A stretch of 64,000 nucleotides of DNA from Branchiostoma floridae (lineage: Eukaryota; Chordata; Leptocardii; Amphioxiformes; Branchiostomatidae): NCBI RefSeq assembly GCF_000003815.2, contig NC_049993.1:16762897-16826896 (forward strand), given 5' to 3'. The notes under the pieces are model-generated. The model was not told the DNA's origin and made no database searches. It worked only from the letters and a program-made list of their open reading frames with translations. Both the position numbers and the translations under genes were made by a program. Positions 42,591 to 55,050 of this stretch are shown piece by piece (position 1 is the first letter of the stretch; each line of letters starts with the position of its first letter).

Positions 42591-42775
42591 CCGTTATGAA
42601 TGAGTGGATAAAAGAAATGATGAATGAGTGAATGGATGACTGACTGACTAGATGGATGGATGAGTGAATGAATGACTGCAGGAATGAATGAATGAATTAA
42701 TTGATGAACGATTGAATGAAGGAATGGCTTACTGAGTGAATGAAGGAAAGAAGGTTGCGTTGTATTTGCGGAGAG
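42590..42775 (+). repeat. Degenerate GAAT/GATG tetranucleotide tract
   Basis: GAATGAGTGGATAAA, GACTGACTGACTAG, GGATGGATGAG and GAATGAATGAATGAA units. Similar to 425-835. Confidence 0.8.
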
Positions 42776-43899
42776 GACGAAAGCGAATCAACAGCTATGT
42801 TAGGTGTGAATATAATGCTATAATACGATGTACATGTAGGCTTAAAGCACGATCGCGTTGTAGACAGGGACAAAGCCTTGTGGTACAAACTATCGATATA
42901 GTCTTATAATGACATTTAGGTCCGCCTGCAACAGCGAGATAACAGTTGCTATACAGAAATAAATTCCTTGAATTTGCAACACGAAAAAGAATCAAGTTGA
43001 AGGCTGTCACCTTTTCTCCTTGTAGGAATACGTCATAATTGTCACCTTTATATACTACAGAAAAGGTGACTGTAAGCCAATCTTCGTGGCCGTTGTGATA
43101 ATGCTTTCACTGATCTGTCCCGAGTAGTTACTGTAATAAGGTTTTCAAGCCCAGTTCACCAATAACAGGTGGTGTGACAGTAATTACCCCACAAATACGC
43201 AAGTCTTTCGCCCTTTAATGCACGTCAAAACGTGGACGGTTTACGTAAACTCGTTTAAGCGTCACGCGCTTTGAAAAGGAATGGCTTTGAAATCATCTCA
43301 AATTCCTGAAACGTCCTACGAGTTAAATCAATGCAACAGGCAACAGCTTTTAAGAAAGCGCTCTAAAAGCGTGGAACTTTGTACAGGAGCTCCTGTGGTG
43401 TTGTGGTGTTGCGTGCTCGCTTCCAGGAAGAGTTACAGAATCTGAGTTGAGCAACAGCAACTTAATTCAGCCAGTTTTACAGCATTGTATGAAAGGCTGC
43501 AACGTTGTTTTAGTATGTCCATGTATGTATGTATATGTATGTTTGAATAAACCATTGATATAACAGTTTTGTCTTTTGGGGGACGAAAATACGAACATCA
43601 TGAAATTAAATGTATATCGGCGTTTGCAATGTAATATGTTTTTATCGATGGGAATTTGTTAATGATAATTCTTAATGAGCAAAATATTATCAATACAAGT
43701 TCAAACAATATTGTAACGATGCACTTATATGTAAACTACAGCACAATTCAGTCATCTAGTTCGTTGCCTTGTCCATCTGTAAACAGTGTACACAAAGTAA
43801 ACCAGTTGCACAACTAAGCAAAGACGGACTTTTGGTACGTGTAAGGTGGAGCGCGTCATTTGTTGTCACCAACATTGGAATGCCCGGAAATCGTCGTTG

Positions 43900-44095
43900 A
43901 TATGTAGTCTCCAATCAGACGTGTCAGCTGGACGAATTTGGCCAAATAGGAACAAATATAAGTTGCCATGACATTTCAGTCAGTCTTTTGCAGTCTATCC
44001 GGCCGAGCAGATCGCTGCTAGGCTTTTTTTCATAACTTGGCCAAGGTCTCCTATGACTATTCGGTCATTTGGGAGTCTGGTAGAGACTGGTTGAT
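43900..44095. mobile_element. Dispersed MITE-like repeat, copy 2 of the 41205 family
   Basis: TAGTCTCCAATCAGACGTGT at the left, GGGAGTCTGGTAGAGACTGG at the right, with TCAGTCAGTCTTTTGCAGTC inside. Confidence 0.7.
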
Positions 44096-44099
44096 ATGC

Positions 44100-45285
44100 A
44101 CTGGGCGTTTAGTTCTTAGTGTGTTATTACCTCTGTGAAAAATGGAGGCATTGCTTTTGGTGTTGATTGTAATGATGTTGAAATGCGGGTAGGTGTTGGG
44201 AAGACAAATGTAAAGGTCAAGTTCGATTTTGGCCCCCTCGTGTATGACCTTGTCGGAGAAGTGCTGGTTTGAATCCAACTGACACAACTTCCCACATGTC
44301 TAACCAAATGCAATTAATCGAGTTTGTTTCAGCGGATAGCGACGAAAACAACTTACATCGCCTCGGCTAAGAGCCTATAAGTGAGAAACTGATTACAGCT
44401 TGTTGGGCATACGGCATCACAATTACAGTACAAACTTCCACATCTACCGCCTGTATTATATGGTGCGGCAGCGCTAATGGACAAGGAAATGGTTACAAAT
44501 AGACCTAATTCATGGATCCGCTTCTTTACGTGCAGTTTAATAGAGCGAGCGGCAAGGCTATAATCATCTATAATCATCTATAATCATTCTAATGGACACG
44601 GTTATGAGAAATTGCTGGCTATTTCCTGATAAGGTTTTTTTATTCACATATATTTTATGAGTATCGGAATAAAAGTAAAATTTGCTAATATAAAGCCTTC
44701 TACTGAAAAACATAAAGAAAGTAAGAAACAGAATGTCAACATGCATGCCTTAAAACGCACAGAATTGGTAACAGAAATAAAGTAAGGTTAGGCAAGAAAT
44801 GTTGGTGCCCTGTCAATTAGGATAATCTACCTATGCTATGAATTCAAGTATGGACAAAGTCTATACAATTTTGGAAATGTTTGTCAATGTTTTGTCAATG
44901 ATTTAATTATTAAGGTTCTCGCGGGCAAACACACATTTACTCAAATTTTCACCTTATTACACACGTCAGGCTTAACCATAGCCACATAAATCACATAATA
45001 AAATAGCTACATACGAACAACGACTTGTAGATTCCGGTTAACATGTGCATAACATACATAATAGGTTAAAGTCGACTTATTGGAAAACGGTACCGAGTTA
45101 CAAGCAGTACAGGTAATGGCTAACACAAGTGTTGATGGCACTACTGTGTAATTGTCTTGTTGTATAGACGGATGGCGCTATGGAGGAAGGACTTGCTGAG
45201 TCTCTTAGTACGGGCTTTTGGTAAACTGATTGTCCTAAAATGTGAAAGCGACGTTGACCCTTGTAGCAATAAAGAACATGATGTA
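44100..45285. other. Intergenic stretch, nothing specific
   Basis: Short frames on the - strand only, without splice signals or recognisable protein. TATAATCATC is repeated at about 44561-44587. Confidence 0.35.
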
Positions 45286-45289
45286 CTGT

Positions 45290-45420
45290 GGCGTACAAGC
45301 GGTTCATTGCTTTGGGTTTGTGATTTGGCGGCCCGGGTTCGATCTCCGGGAGCCAGGAGACTGTTTCTACTCGCCTCTCTAGTTATTTCATTGGTTCCCA
45401 TGACGACCCTGTGAGTGACA
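45290..45420 (+). mobile_element. Possible SINE fragment with B box
   Basis: GCGGCCCGGGTTCGATCTCC contains a B-box-like element, preceded by GGTTCATTGCTTTGGG. No cloverleaf can be built. Different from families 1 and 2. Confidence 0.4.
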
Positions 45421-45843
45421 GGTAAAGATGTACAATGATTACAATTTCATCAAAAAGAGATTTGTCAATAACAAATTGACGTTCGTCGTTTTGCGTCGTT
45501 TTGCGCTATTTTTAGGACTTTTGAAACATTTTGTTGGCGACACTCTGAGACCGCTTTACTCAAATTTGCTCGAAGTGGCATAGTCTAGAGTAGATGTTGT
45601 ACATGTAGGTATTTGTGCCGGCGTTTAGGAAGATACGTCACTCAATAGCCCCGCCCAGCGGTTGTGAATATCATTGCAGGCAAAGCCGTATACAATGGCT
45701 GAAAAATGACAGGAATCGCTTGGAGTCCTCGCTGACATGTGTAGGTGGGTTAGATATATATCTGCGACGTTAGTGCATAACACGTGTACAAGGTAATGTA
45801 CATAACTACAGTTTTATAGGGGTGATCTGCCCAATACAAGGAT

Positions 45844-45887
<44 letters not shown>

Positions 45888-45893
45888 TTGAAC
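45844..45893 (+). repeat. (CA)n microsatellite
   Basis: About 20 CA units. Confidence 0.95.
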
Positions 45894-46599
45894 ACGCACA
45901 ATCATATACACGTCGAATGTTTTATTGTGCGTAACCCAATACAGTTTTCTCAGTGACAATAAAAACAACTGTCCCCCTTGCCACATACATAATACATTGC
46001 CAGGCCTGTTTCCCTCCTAACGAGTGCATAACAAGTGGGTAAATCTGCCATTAAATAAAGGCTAGTCTGTGTAACACAAACTCCGCTGTCCAGGGCTGTA
46101 ACTGGCCCCTCCCCGCGGAGAGGGCCGGCGGATGTTTGGCGGACTGCTATAAGCGAGATTTAATCAGGCTAAATAAAGGCAAGTGCGCCTCCTCCCCCAG
46201 TGCACCTCTATATCCGATGTTTGGCGCCGACACAAGCAGTGTGAATGGCTCTGTCCCGCCGAAGGGGATGGACTCAACGGTCTGGGATTTCATGAAAGTG
46301 CTCGTGCACTAAGGTACAAGCGTTTCTGATTACATTCAAGCATTATAAGTACTATTCAATGGACACAATGTACAAAATATGAGCCCTTCTGATTTTAAAC
46401 AGTTAGTTAACACCAAAAGGGGTGCTTCCAAATCAAGCCGGAAATCAAGTTGAGACAACACTGAGAACACGGTAGCAGATTGGGAATCTGGCCCTGAGTT
46501 TTGCAAAATTTAAAGAAAAAAATAATAATAATTCATTCAGTCTTTAGTCCATCCTGTATCTATTTTTCAGTTGGCATCATCAGCATCATCCATTCGCCT

Positions 46600-46765
46600 T
46601 TTCTTTCGTTCACTTATTCGATCATCCATCTCCGTTCATTCATTCTTTCTTTCATTCACTCACTCATTCATCCATTTCTCCATCAATTCATTTACTCATT
46701 CATTCATTCATTCATTCATTCATTCATTCATTCATTCATTCATTCATTCATTCATTCATTCATTA
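46600..46765 (+). repeat. (TTCA)n microsatellite
   Basis: Degenerate from 46600, nearly pure ATTC from 46680 to 46763. The Phe-Ile-His-Ser reading frame is its translation. Confidence 0.95.
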
Positions 46766-46769
46766 TCTT

Positions 46770-47780
46770 TCCAGACTGATTTTTCCTATCCATCCAGTCT
46801 CTCTTGTTTGCAGTAGCGTATAGCACAGCCAACTAAATGTCTCCTAACTAAGTGCACAGCCTACGGAGACGCCACTGACACTGATCCGCAGACTTTTACA
46901 GTCCTTTACTCTTACAAAATCACGTTCAACTACTCCATATCTTGATCATATCTCCAAAGCCACTAGCTGAAGGCCTCTCCCCACTCGACAGTGCCGCACC
47001 GATCGATCGGAAAGCCGGCTTTCGGCGAGACGTCCGTCTGGCTCCGGCGGTGTCTCTGGCAGGCCCTGATGGATGAGCGCGTGCTCGCGAAATTAAATTT
47101 GGCGGCTTCGGGGCGGGGAGATCGCTCCTGCTTTCCGTAGTTTTAGAGTGATGGGGCGAGAAAAATGTGAGTGATCACACATCTGGGTGATGTGGGTTCT
47201 GTAAGATAAGTATTGGGAGGTTACTACTTTAATACTAGCGTTATGAAAGTATGGTATTGCTCATTGAACCCTTAAATTCGGGGGAGAGTTTGAAAAGATC
47301 ACAAAGTTTGAAATTAAAGTAACCGATCTTATGAATGTCGGGCACCACCATGGTGATGTATTGCTTTAACCAGTAGATATTGTGCGCTGCCTAGGGAGGA
47401 AGTGCAAAAGCTAACCTCGTCGAGGACTAGGAAGGGGGGGGGGGGGACAGCAAACCATGTTTTGCTGTCATACGGAAATACCTGTTCATGGCATGTAAAT
47501 GTTGGTGTCATCACCATCATACATTGCTCATACGTAAGTTCTCCTGTTAATAGAGCGTCATGCAGTTACACTCAGTTTATTGTCTGTTTCCAAAACGTCA
47601 CAGGAACACCAACATCAATGATAGGTTTGGAATCCAGGCAATAAGATATCAGCGTAGACATTGAAGACGTCGACGTTACCCCAAGAAGAGGTTAAGACGT
47701 TTGAGGGGAGCGTATTACTAAGTGACCTTTCCTAACTGATGGATTACAGCATCTACCGCTTGTTGGAGCGACTTCTGTAG
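46770..47780. other. Intergenic stretch with a GC-rich island
   Basis: 46960-47160 is GC-richer, with GATCGATCGGAAAGCCGGCT and GAAATTAAATTTGGCGGC. A poly-G run of about 12 is at 47432-47445. No gene seen; regulatory role is speculative. Confidence 0.35.
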
Positions 47781-47786
47781 CTATTA

Positions 47787-48040
47787 GAAGTACCGGGACA
47801 GAAAATTCAGGTCCAGGTCCGGTTCAGGTCCAGGGTCCTGATTCAGTAAGTGAGAACTTGTGAATGGACGATACTCAAAACAATGATCCATTTCGCAACA
47901 AGGAAATCTGTTTTGTGAAGTATTCAACTCCCACTGCTGTTTTAAAATCCTACAAGGCTAACTGACTATTGACTGTAAAACTTGGTAGAAATGACTATAG
48001 ACTTTGATCTACTCCTATCTTAGCGGTACCCACCCCTAGT
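47787..48040. mobile_element. Truncated copy of the 36339 hAT-type element
   Basis: CAGGTCCAGGTCCGGTTCAG, GAAATCTGTTTTGTG and TGTAAAACTTGGTAGAAA match the interior of 36339-36771. The left end is degraded to AAGTACCGGGACAG and the right reads GCGGTACCCACCCCTAG. Confidence 0.75.
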
Positions 48041-48567
48041 AGTTACAGCGTGCAACAGCGTAACGCCAGCGGCTCAGATATGACGACACGGCATTACGAT
48101 GAGTGGCACGTTTTGCGGCACTGAGGGAAAATGGGGGTCCACGCGGGTTTAAAGGTCGTGACATCGCTCTACATCACTGCCAGTGGCCCGTTGTCTTCTC
48201 TTCCGTTCTCAGATATTGGTTTTACACAGGGGATAGTATCACATCCGCTGGAAGAGAAAAGCTGTACAATCTACCGCTATAAGAGAAGAATACATGGGGA
48301 TGAATGTGTAGGATGAGAGTTTAAGTTCAGGTCTTCAACACACTCCAGGAGCTGGGGGTCCCCAGATCCGACTGGACTGTCCACGCCCAGTGTAGAACAA
48401 CGTGGCGAGAACTGTCTGAACTGTCTGTAGCCGCCACGCATCAACATATGATGCATGCGAACGATTGATTGATTGAATACTTTCACTGATGACTGATTTC
48501 TCATCTCTTAACATTAAGCGTCAGATCTGAAGCTAAACGACGTGAATCATTAGTTTACTCATGATGA

Positions 48568-48965
48568 ATTTGTTATACAGGATACCAGTTGCTCAGGCAA
48601 CCTGATAGCTTTTGTAACCAGTCAGAAGTTTGTTACAGATAATATCAATTACCTTTCGCCAGTGGCGATCACAAAACCAAATGTATCCTGTTGCTTGTGT
48701 GAATGAGTAACTGTTGTGTATCTTAGTACGTGGATATATAATCATTATGAGTCTAATCTTCATTGACGAGTTGTTGCCAGGCTCTGTACTTGACGGAATA
48801 GCCTGACTAGTAAATAACGCTTCTAGGAGTTGTCTCATGCTCATAACAGAGTTACTGTTGTGCTTCTTGGTACATGGATGTCTAATCTTCATAGAAGAGT
48901 TGTTGCCAAGCTCTGTTCTTGACAGACTAGCTTGACTTAATAACTCTTCTAGCAGCTCTCTCAAT
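48568..48965. repeat. MITE remnant followed by a two-unit tandem repeat
   Basis: ATACCAGTTGCTCAGGCAAC and GTTGCTTGTGTGAATGAGTA are relics of the AACTGGATATG family. Then GAGTAACTGTTGTGTATCTT/GAGTTACTGTTGTGCTTCTT start two units, each with TCTAATCTTCAT and GAGTTGTTGCCA. Confidence 0.6.
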
Positions 48966-49129
48966 GGGAGTTTGTGTTACACAGATTACGAATCATCATC
49001 ATCATCATCATCCGGTCGTGCTGGTTGCACGGATGTACATGACACTACCCCCCCCCCCCATCCTTCCCTATCTTCCATAGCCTTGGACCAATCATTCACT
49101 GACTACGAATACGCAATATGTAAGAAAGG

Positions 49130-50525
49130 ACATTCCGTATATCTAAATTCAGACCACAAGAGACGTAAGAATTCTACAGAGGTCCTGCTATAAAAGCTAC
49201 ACTCTTCACTTTAATGCTGACGTGTATATACGTCATGAGACGTCATCAGGCTTTTGTGACTTGCCACTCCAGCACCCACTACAGAAGACATTTGAAGGTC
49301 ACCACGTACATCTACCACTCATGAATGTAAAATTTTTTAAAGACCCATGCACACAAAAGCGCTATTTTGGAACAACAGATTCTCCAAAACGTTCAAGACA
49401 GCAATCACAAGGAATGACGTATATATTGCTATCTTGAAGTGACAGGCTGCACGTGGGTTTAAACTATGTACTGAAGTATTTCGTATTATATCTAAATTCA
49501 TACCACAAGAGACACTAGGAACAATACAGACACCATGCAGTAAAGCCTACACTCTTCATATTAATGCTGACGTGTATATACGCAATGAGACGTCGTCAGG
49601 CTTTTGTGACTGTAGCTCTTACCACTCAAGAACCCCTACAGAAGACATTTGAAGGTCACTATAGGTAGATCTACCACTCATGAATGTAAACTTTTTAAAA
49701 GACCCACGCACACTAAAGCGCTATTTTGGAACAACAGATTCTCCAAAACGTTCAAGACAGCAATCACAAGGAATGACGTATATATTGCTATCTCGAAGTG
49801 ACAGGCTTCACGTGGGTGTAAACTATGTACTGAAGTATTTCGTATTATATCTAAATTCATACCACAAGAGACACTAGGAACAATACAGACACCATGGAGT
49901 AAAATCTACACTCTTCATATCAATGCTGACGTGTATATACGTCATGAGACGTCGTCAGGCTTTTGTGACTTGCCACTCCAGTACCCACTCCAGAAGACAT
50001 TTGAAGGGCGCCAGGTACATCTGCAACTCATTATGTAAACTTTAAGACCAATACAAAGGCGCTATATTGAAACAACATACGTTCAACCCCATACGTTCAA
50101 AACATGACCAGGAATGACGTATATATTACTATGTTGAAGTGACAGGCTGCACGCGGGTTTAAACTATGTACTTCAGAAGTATTTCTTATTATATCTAAAT
50201 TCATACCACAAGAGAGACTAGGAATAATACAGACACCATGGAGAAAAATCTACACTCTTCATATCAATGCTGACGTGTATATACGTCATGAGACGTCGTC
50301 AGGCTTTTGTGACTGTAGCTCTTGCCACTCTAGAACACAATTCAGAATACATTTGAAGGTCACTAGGTACATCTACGACTCATGTATGTAAACTTAAAGA
50401 CCCATACACAAGCGCTATTTGGGAACAACAGATTCTCGAAACGTTCAAGACAGCAATCACAAGGAATGACGCATGTGTTGCTATCTCGAAGTGACAGGCT
50501 GCACGTGGGTTTAAGCTAATGGATT
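49130..50525 (+). repeat. Tandem array, four units of about 350 bp
   Basis: GCTGACGTGTATATACG occurs at 49216, 49566, 49925 and 50269. Each unit also has ACACTCTTCA, GAGACGTCGTCAGGCTTTTG or variant, AGAAGACATTTGAAGG, GCGCTATTTTGGAACAACA and GGAATGACGTATATATTGCT. Non-coding; rich in TGACGT/ACGTCA motifs. Confidence 0.9.
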
Positions 50526-52297
50526 AATGCGGTGTGATGATTCATCTTAAGTAGCTCACAACATATAACAAGTACTGTTGTGCACAGTTTGTGAAATAAG
50601 ATTTTAAATCTTTCAAGACAAAATTTCCTGTCGAATTGTAAATGCTTTTATATTGAATATGATTGTAATGGCATTGTGGCATGTTTGCGTAAACATGCAG
50701 ATCAAATAAGATGTTTTTATTCATATTTTCTTTTGAATCATCAAAGATTTAAGGCAATAAGTAATGACAAAGAACACTAGAACTGTTTGTTTGAACCTTT
50801 ATTTATTCATGAGGAGCTCAAATCGGCCTGTAGGCCGCTTTTCATTTAGGTCATGAGGGAGGTAAGGGTCAGACAGAATATAACAGAGATACAGATTATA
50901 TTTAATTACATTTAGTCCTGATTAATCTATCAACCTAATATCACTACACATGCATGGTACAAAACATATAGTAACGTCATTAAACTAAGGCAAATGTACA
51001 TCGTCATAATTGGCCAATGGTTTACATTTTCTTCTGCCATACGAACTCATAAGCCCACGTGCCGGAAGATGTTCCCTAAGATGTGAATAACGCCTTTCAA
51101 ATGTGTACTAAAAGTGGTCATTATCAGAGGGTTAATATGGCTGCCGTTGACGTCATCATATCTGTGACGTCATACTCCATATTAAAGCTTCTCGGGATCA
51201 CCTCTGCCCTTTCCTTTATAGAGAACCTGTTGTCTGGAGCAGCACGGATCTGCATCATTCTGTCTGGGGTGCCGGACTGTCTGGTCCGTCTAAATGCTTC
51301 TATTCAATACTGAAATAGGGTTCTAGACGACAAATTAGCATTGCTGTCGTTAACAGTGCTTTATGACTAAGGCAGTGAAAATCCGCTAATACTAGTAAAG
51401 CACTAAGGGTACATTATATGTAAAACTGTCAATGAGAAAGGCTGATTCAATTGGCAATTGTTGAAAAGTAGAACCAATATTTAATTAAGGAGTCCCATAG
51501 GCGTATGCATAGGACTCGATGAGATTACGCTTGTAATTATCGCTTAAGTGAAAGCTAAATGTGAACAAATGGGCTCACGGATTTACTAGAAGGGTCTTGA
51601 AATCTTTGTAAATTCTGTAAGACTTTGGAAAGCTTTCAAGACAATAAATCAACTTTATGGATTACGAAAAGACAAGATGGATGATACTTGGTAGGAAAAC
51701 GTGACATTGCCGCGAAATCAAGGAATAATTTTACTGGACCAATCCATGGGCAAAAACCATGTCTAATTCCTTCGCGCTTGCTTCTTGCTTCTTACATTGG
51801 AATGGAGGTAACATGAGTAGATTCACCTCACCTCACCTTACCTCAGCAGTCCTATAAGTATATTGCCTAGTCTTTAAACAGTATGCTCTGTACTGTAAGT
51901 AAAGAACAAAGTCTGCCTCATGCTGTATTATCGTCGATAACAACGGAAAACTCGGTGAAGTCCTGATGATGTTAGCAAAGCAGGTGCCGAAACTTCCTCT
52001 TCCTTCTTCTTGAGTGACACAGATCAAAATGCCAACTTGAAGATAAAAGATCATAAAACATTTAGAGAAAAACAGAGACATTTGTCAAACATGTACTGAT
52101 GACCACCGTTGCATATTAAGAACCATCTTGTCATAATGACCACTTTTAGATGGACTTTAACCACAACATTGCGAACCCTGTCTGTAAATGCCATCTGTTC
52201 ACTGTGATTATTTTCGTCCAGTCCCTTGAATAGTACCGACAGGTTTGACTGTACACATACCCCTGTGTACCAAAAGGATATCTCTCTTATACGTCGA
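50525..52297. other. Intergenic stretch
   Basis: AT-rich, short frames only. No gene or recognised repeat. Confidence 0.35.
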
Positions 52298-52475
52298 TGT
52301 AGGTTAGACATCCAGGTAATAAGATAGAAAAAAGTAGTTACTCAAGTAACTGGATATGGTTTTGGAACTGTCACTGACAAAAACTGGTGGATTCCAGTTG
52401 GAACAACTGACCGTTTCCAAAAACATAATCCAGTTGCTTGAGTAACTACTTTTGGCGTATCACTCTAATATTCGA
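52298..52475. mobile_element. MITE, 'AACTGGATATGATTTTGG' family, copy 4
   Basis: Left GTAGGTTAGACATCCAGGTA, then TTACTCAAGTAACTGGATAT; right CATAATCCAGTTGCTTGAGT, then AACTACTTTTGGCGTATCA. Inner halves GGTGGATTCCAG/CTGGAATCC also pair. Confidence 0.75.
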
Positions 52476-52489
52476 TCATATTTGCCACA

Positions 52490-52725
52490 TGGCCGGGTTT
52501 GTAATTAATCAGAGTTGCAAAGGACGTCCCCGGGGAGAGGAGGTCGGATCTGCGAGCATGGGAGCGACGTGGGTAATTAGAGAGGGCAGGACTGGTTAAT
52601 CAGCCAGCCCCGGGGGTCAGCTGCGGAACAAAGGTCCGAAATAACGAGGCTTCATCAACCAGTCAGGTCAACCCCGCTCGTGACTGGGCAGCGTCTGTTA
52701 GCAGGAAATACGCCAGTGCTGCGTA
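52490..52725. promoter_or_regulatory. GC-rich island with homeodomain-like sites, possible regulatory element
   Basis: Unlike its flanks, this block is balanced in composition and carries TAATTAATCAG, GGTAATTAGAG, GGTTAATCAGCC and ACAAAGGTCCG. It has no repeat relatives in the window. An enhancer role is inference only. Confidence 0.25.
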
Positions 52726-52852
52726 GCCTCATCGGTTGGTGTAGAAGTGCTGCACCCAACATTTGTTGGGAAGCATTATGTTAATATCATCGGTGGCCTA
52801 TAGGTTCCGACCGGAGCAAAGGGCCCAATTAAGTAAAAGTAATTATGTTAAT

Positions 52853-52950
52853 ACGGTTTTCACTATGCTTCTTTTTTTGTTGTTCCTTTCCTTCCAAATA
52901 ACCCTATAAAGTTTCTACTTTTCAAAAATATAGCATAGTGAAAACTGTAC
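52853..52950. mobile_element. Short foldback element
   Basis: Arms ACGGTTTTCACTATGCT and AGCATAGTGAAAACTGT are inverse, with a 55-bp spacer. Confidence 0.6.
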
Positions 52951-53384
52951 CCTTACTTTGCAAAGGGTCTAAAGCGCACAGAATTGGAAAATATATTGTA
53001 AAAAAATTGCCAGCACCACCAGGGCTAAAACGATAAAATTACCAGGTACTTCGGGGTAATTGAGGTAAAACAACATAATGGTTGGAAGGAACCAAACATA
53101 GTTTTCCGTACCAGTGTTCCTACATGTGAAGTCTATCGAAGGAAACCACGCATCTCATAAGAGAGTAAGTCGGACCAGATGAGTTCCAGGCCAGCAGAGG
53201 CGGCGGTGTGCTGCCGGTGCCGGCTGATAATGCGTGATGGATGAGGGAACTGTCGGCATCATTGAATTATCGGAGTGAATTCTCGGCGCACAGTTCACCC
53301 TGCGAAGTACAGCCATCAATAAAACATGGCCCGCAGACATGGCCTCGCCAAGGCTGAGGAAAAAAACTCGACCAGGAACATTAG

Positions 53385-53742
53385 GCCATGTTGATTTGAT
53401 TATATGGATGACATCTGTGCGCGCATGCATTTTCGGACATTAAAAAAATCAACTACACTGTAAATCGTACAAAGCAGCTTCACAATTAGGCAGATATATG
53501 CAAAAATGAATACCGGAAAACGTACGCTAATGTCATAGAACATTACAAGGTCAAAGAAGATGTCAAAGAGCAAAAATGAAGAATATTTTGTTCGGCTTGT
53601 TCAACGTTCCTAATCTCGTAGATTTCATAATGAAGGCAAATTGTTTTTGGTCAAAGTTTTTTTTTTTTAATTCTCACGCTCGCATCAGGTTTTGGATTCT
53701 TAGAGGATGTCATCCATATCATCAAATCAACCTGGCCTAAGG
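53385..53742. mobile_element. Second copy of the PIF/Harbinger-like MITE
   Basis: Left TTAGGCCATGTTGATTTGAT, right ATCATCAAATCAACCTGGCC then TAA. Matches 33637-34088 at both ends and in the GCTCGCATCAGGTTTTGGA interior (reverse of GATGCGAGCGAG there). Confidence 0.75.
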
Positions 53743-54059
53743 AGAAGAAAATTTAATGTTGAATGACGCGCATGATGTCCATCACGAGCGTGGTGATGAC
53801 GGAGGTGCCAGTTTGGAGGATGAGGAGTCCTTTTGTGATACAAAGCTGACAGGAGGGCTTGCGTGAGCTACATTATGCGAAGCTACATTACATGGCTAGC
53901 CTGGCGGCGGTACTCTGCACCACTCAACGTAGATCTTCAGTGGTAGCCAGAATAAACTGAGCCAAATGATTTTAGGGAGCCAACATCGAACCACGAGAGA
54001 CACTGCCAAGCCAGGACCTTTTAGAGCAATCGAAGACACTGCTGCTGTAGAATGTCCAC

Positions 54060-55050
54060 CAATGCAACAAGAGCTAAGAAACTTGGCAGCTGACAGCTTC
54101 AGTATTGTGAATTTTACAGCAAGGTGTCAGCCATGACTGATTACCTACGACCATTTCCCTTTCAGGACTACTTGTATGCATGTGTACGTAATGCCACATC
54201 AGTAGGGCATTTCCTCACGCTTGGTACTGAATGCTATCTCCCCACACCAGTGATGAACCCAGCCCACTCCAAGAGCTAAGAAACTGTGTGAGCAACTGAC
54301 AGCTTAAGTTCTGTGCATTAGACAGCGATGTGTCAGCAATAAATGATTACCTAGGCTTATTTCCCTTTCAGAACTACCAGTATGCATGTGTCTGTAATGC
54401 CACATCAGTAGGGCATGTCCGCACGCTTGGTACTGAATGAGCCAGTCCACTCTAAGAGCTAAGAACTAACCAGTTGACAGCTTCGGCTCTGTGAATTTTA
54501 CAGCCAGATGTCAGCCATGACTGATTACCTACAATCATTTCCCTTTCAGAACTACCAGCATGCATGTGTCCGTAATGCCACATCAGTAGGACATTTCCGC
54601 ACACTCGGTACTGAATGATATCTCCCCACGCCATTGATGAAGCCAGTCCACTCTAAGAGCTAAGAACTGACCAGTTGACAGCTTCAGCTCTGTGAATTTC
54701 ATAGCCAGGTGTCAGCCATGACTGATTACCTACGATCATTTCCCTTTCAGAACTACCAGTATGCATGTGTCCGTAATGCCACATGAGTAGGACGTTTCCG
54801 CACGCTTGGTACTGAACGATATCTCCCCACGCCATTGATGAAGCCAGCCCACTCCAAGAGCTAAGAAACTGTGTGAGCAGTTGACAGCTTAAGTTGTCAA
54901 GCTGTATTTTGTACAGCGAAGTGTCAGTCATAAATTATTACCTAGGATTATTTCCCTTTCAGGACTACTTGTATGCATGTGCCACATGAGTAGGACGTTT
55001 CCGCACGCTTGGTACTGAATGCTATCTCCCCACTCCATTGATGAACCCAG
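54060..55050 (+). repeat. Tandem array, five units of about 182-203 bp
   Basis: AGAGCTAAGAA recurs at about 54069, 54273, 54455, 54656 and 54857. Units share TGACAGCTT, TGTCAGCCATGACTGATTAC, TTTCCCTTTCAGAACTACCA, GTATGCATGTGT and GCACGCTTGGTACTGAATG. No coding frame is conserved through all units. Confidence 0.9.

Noticed and set aside
46501-46816. Phe-Ile-His-Ser repeat frames
   Set aside because: Translation of the TTCA microsatellite.
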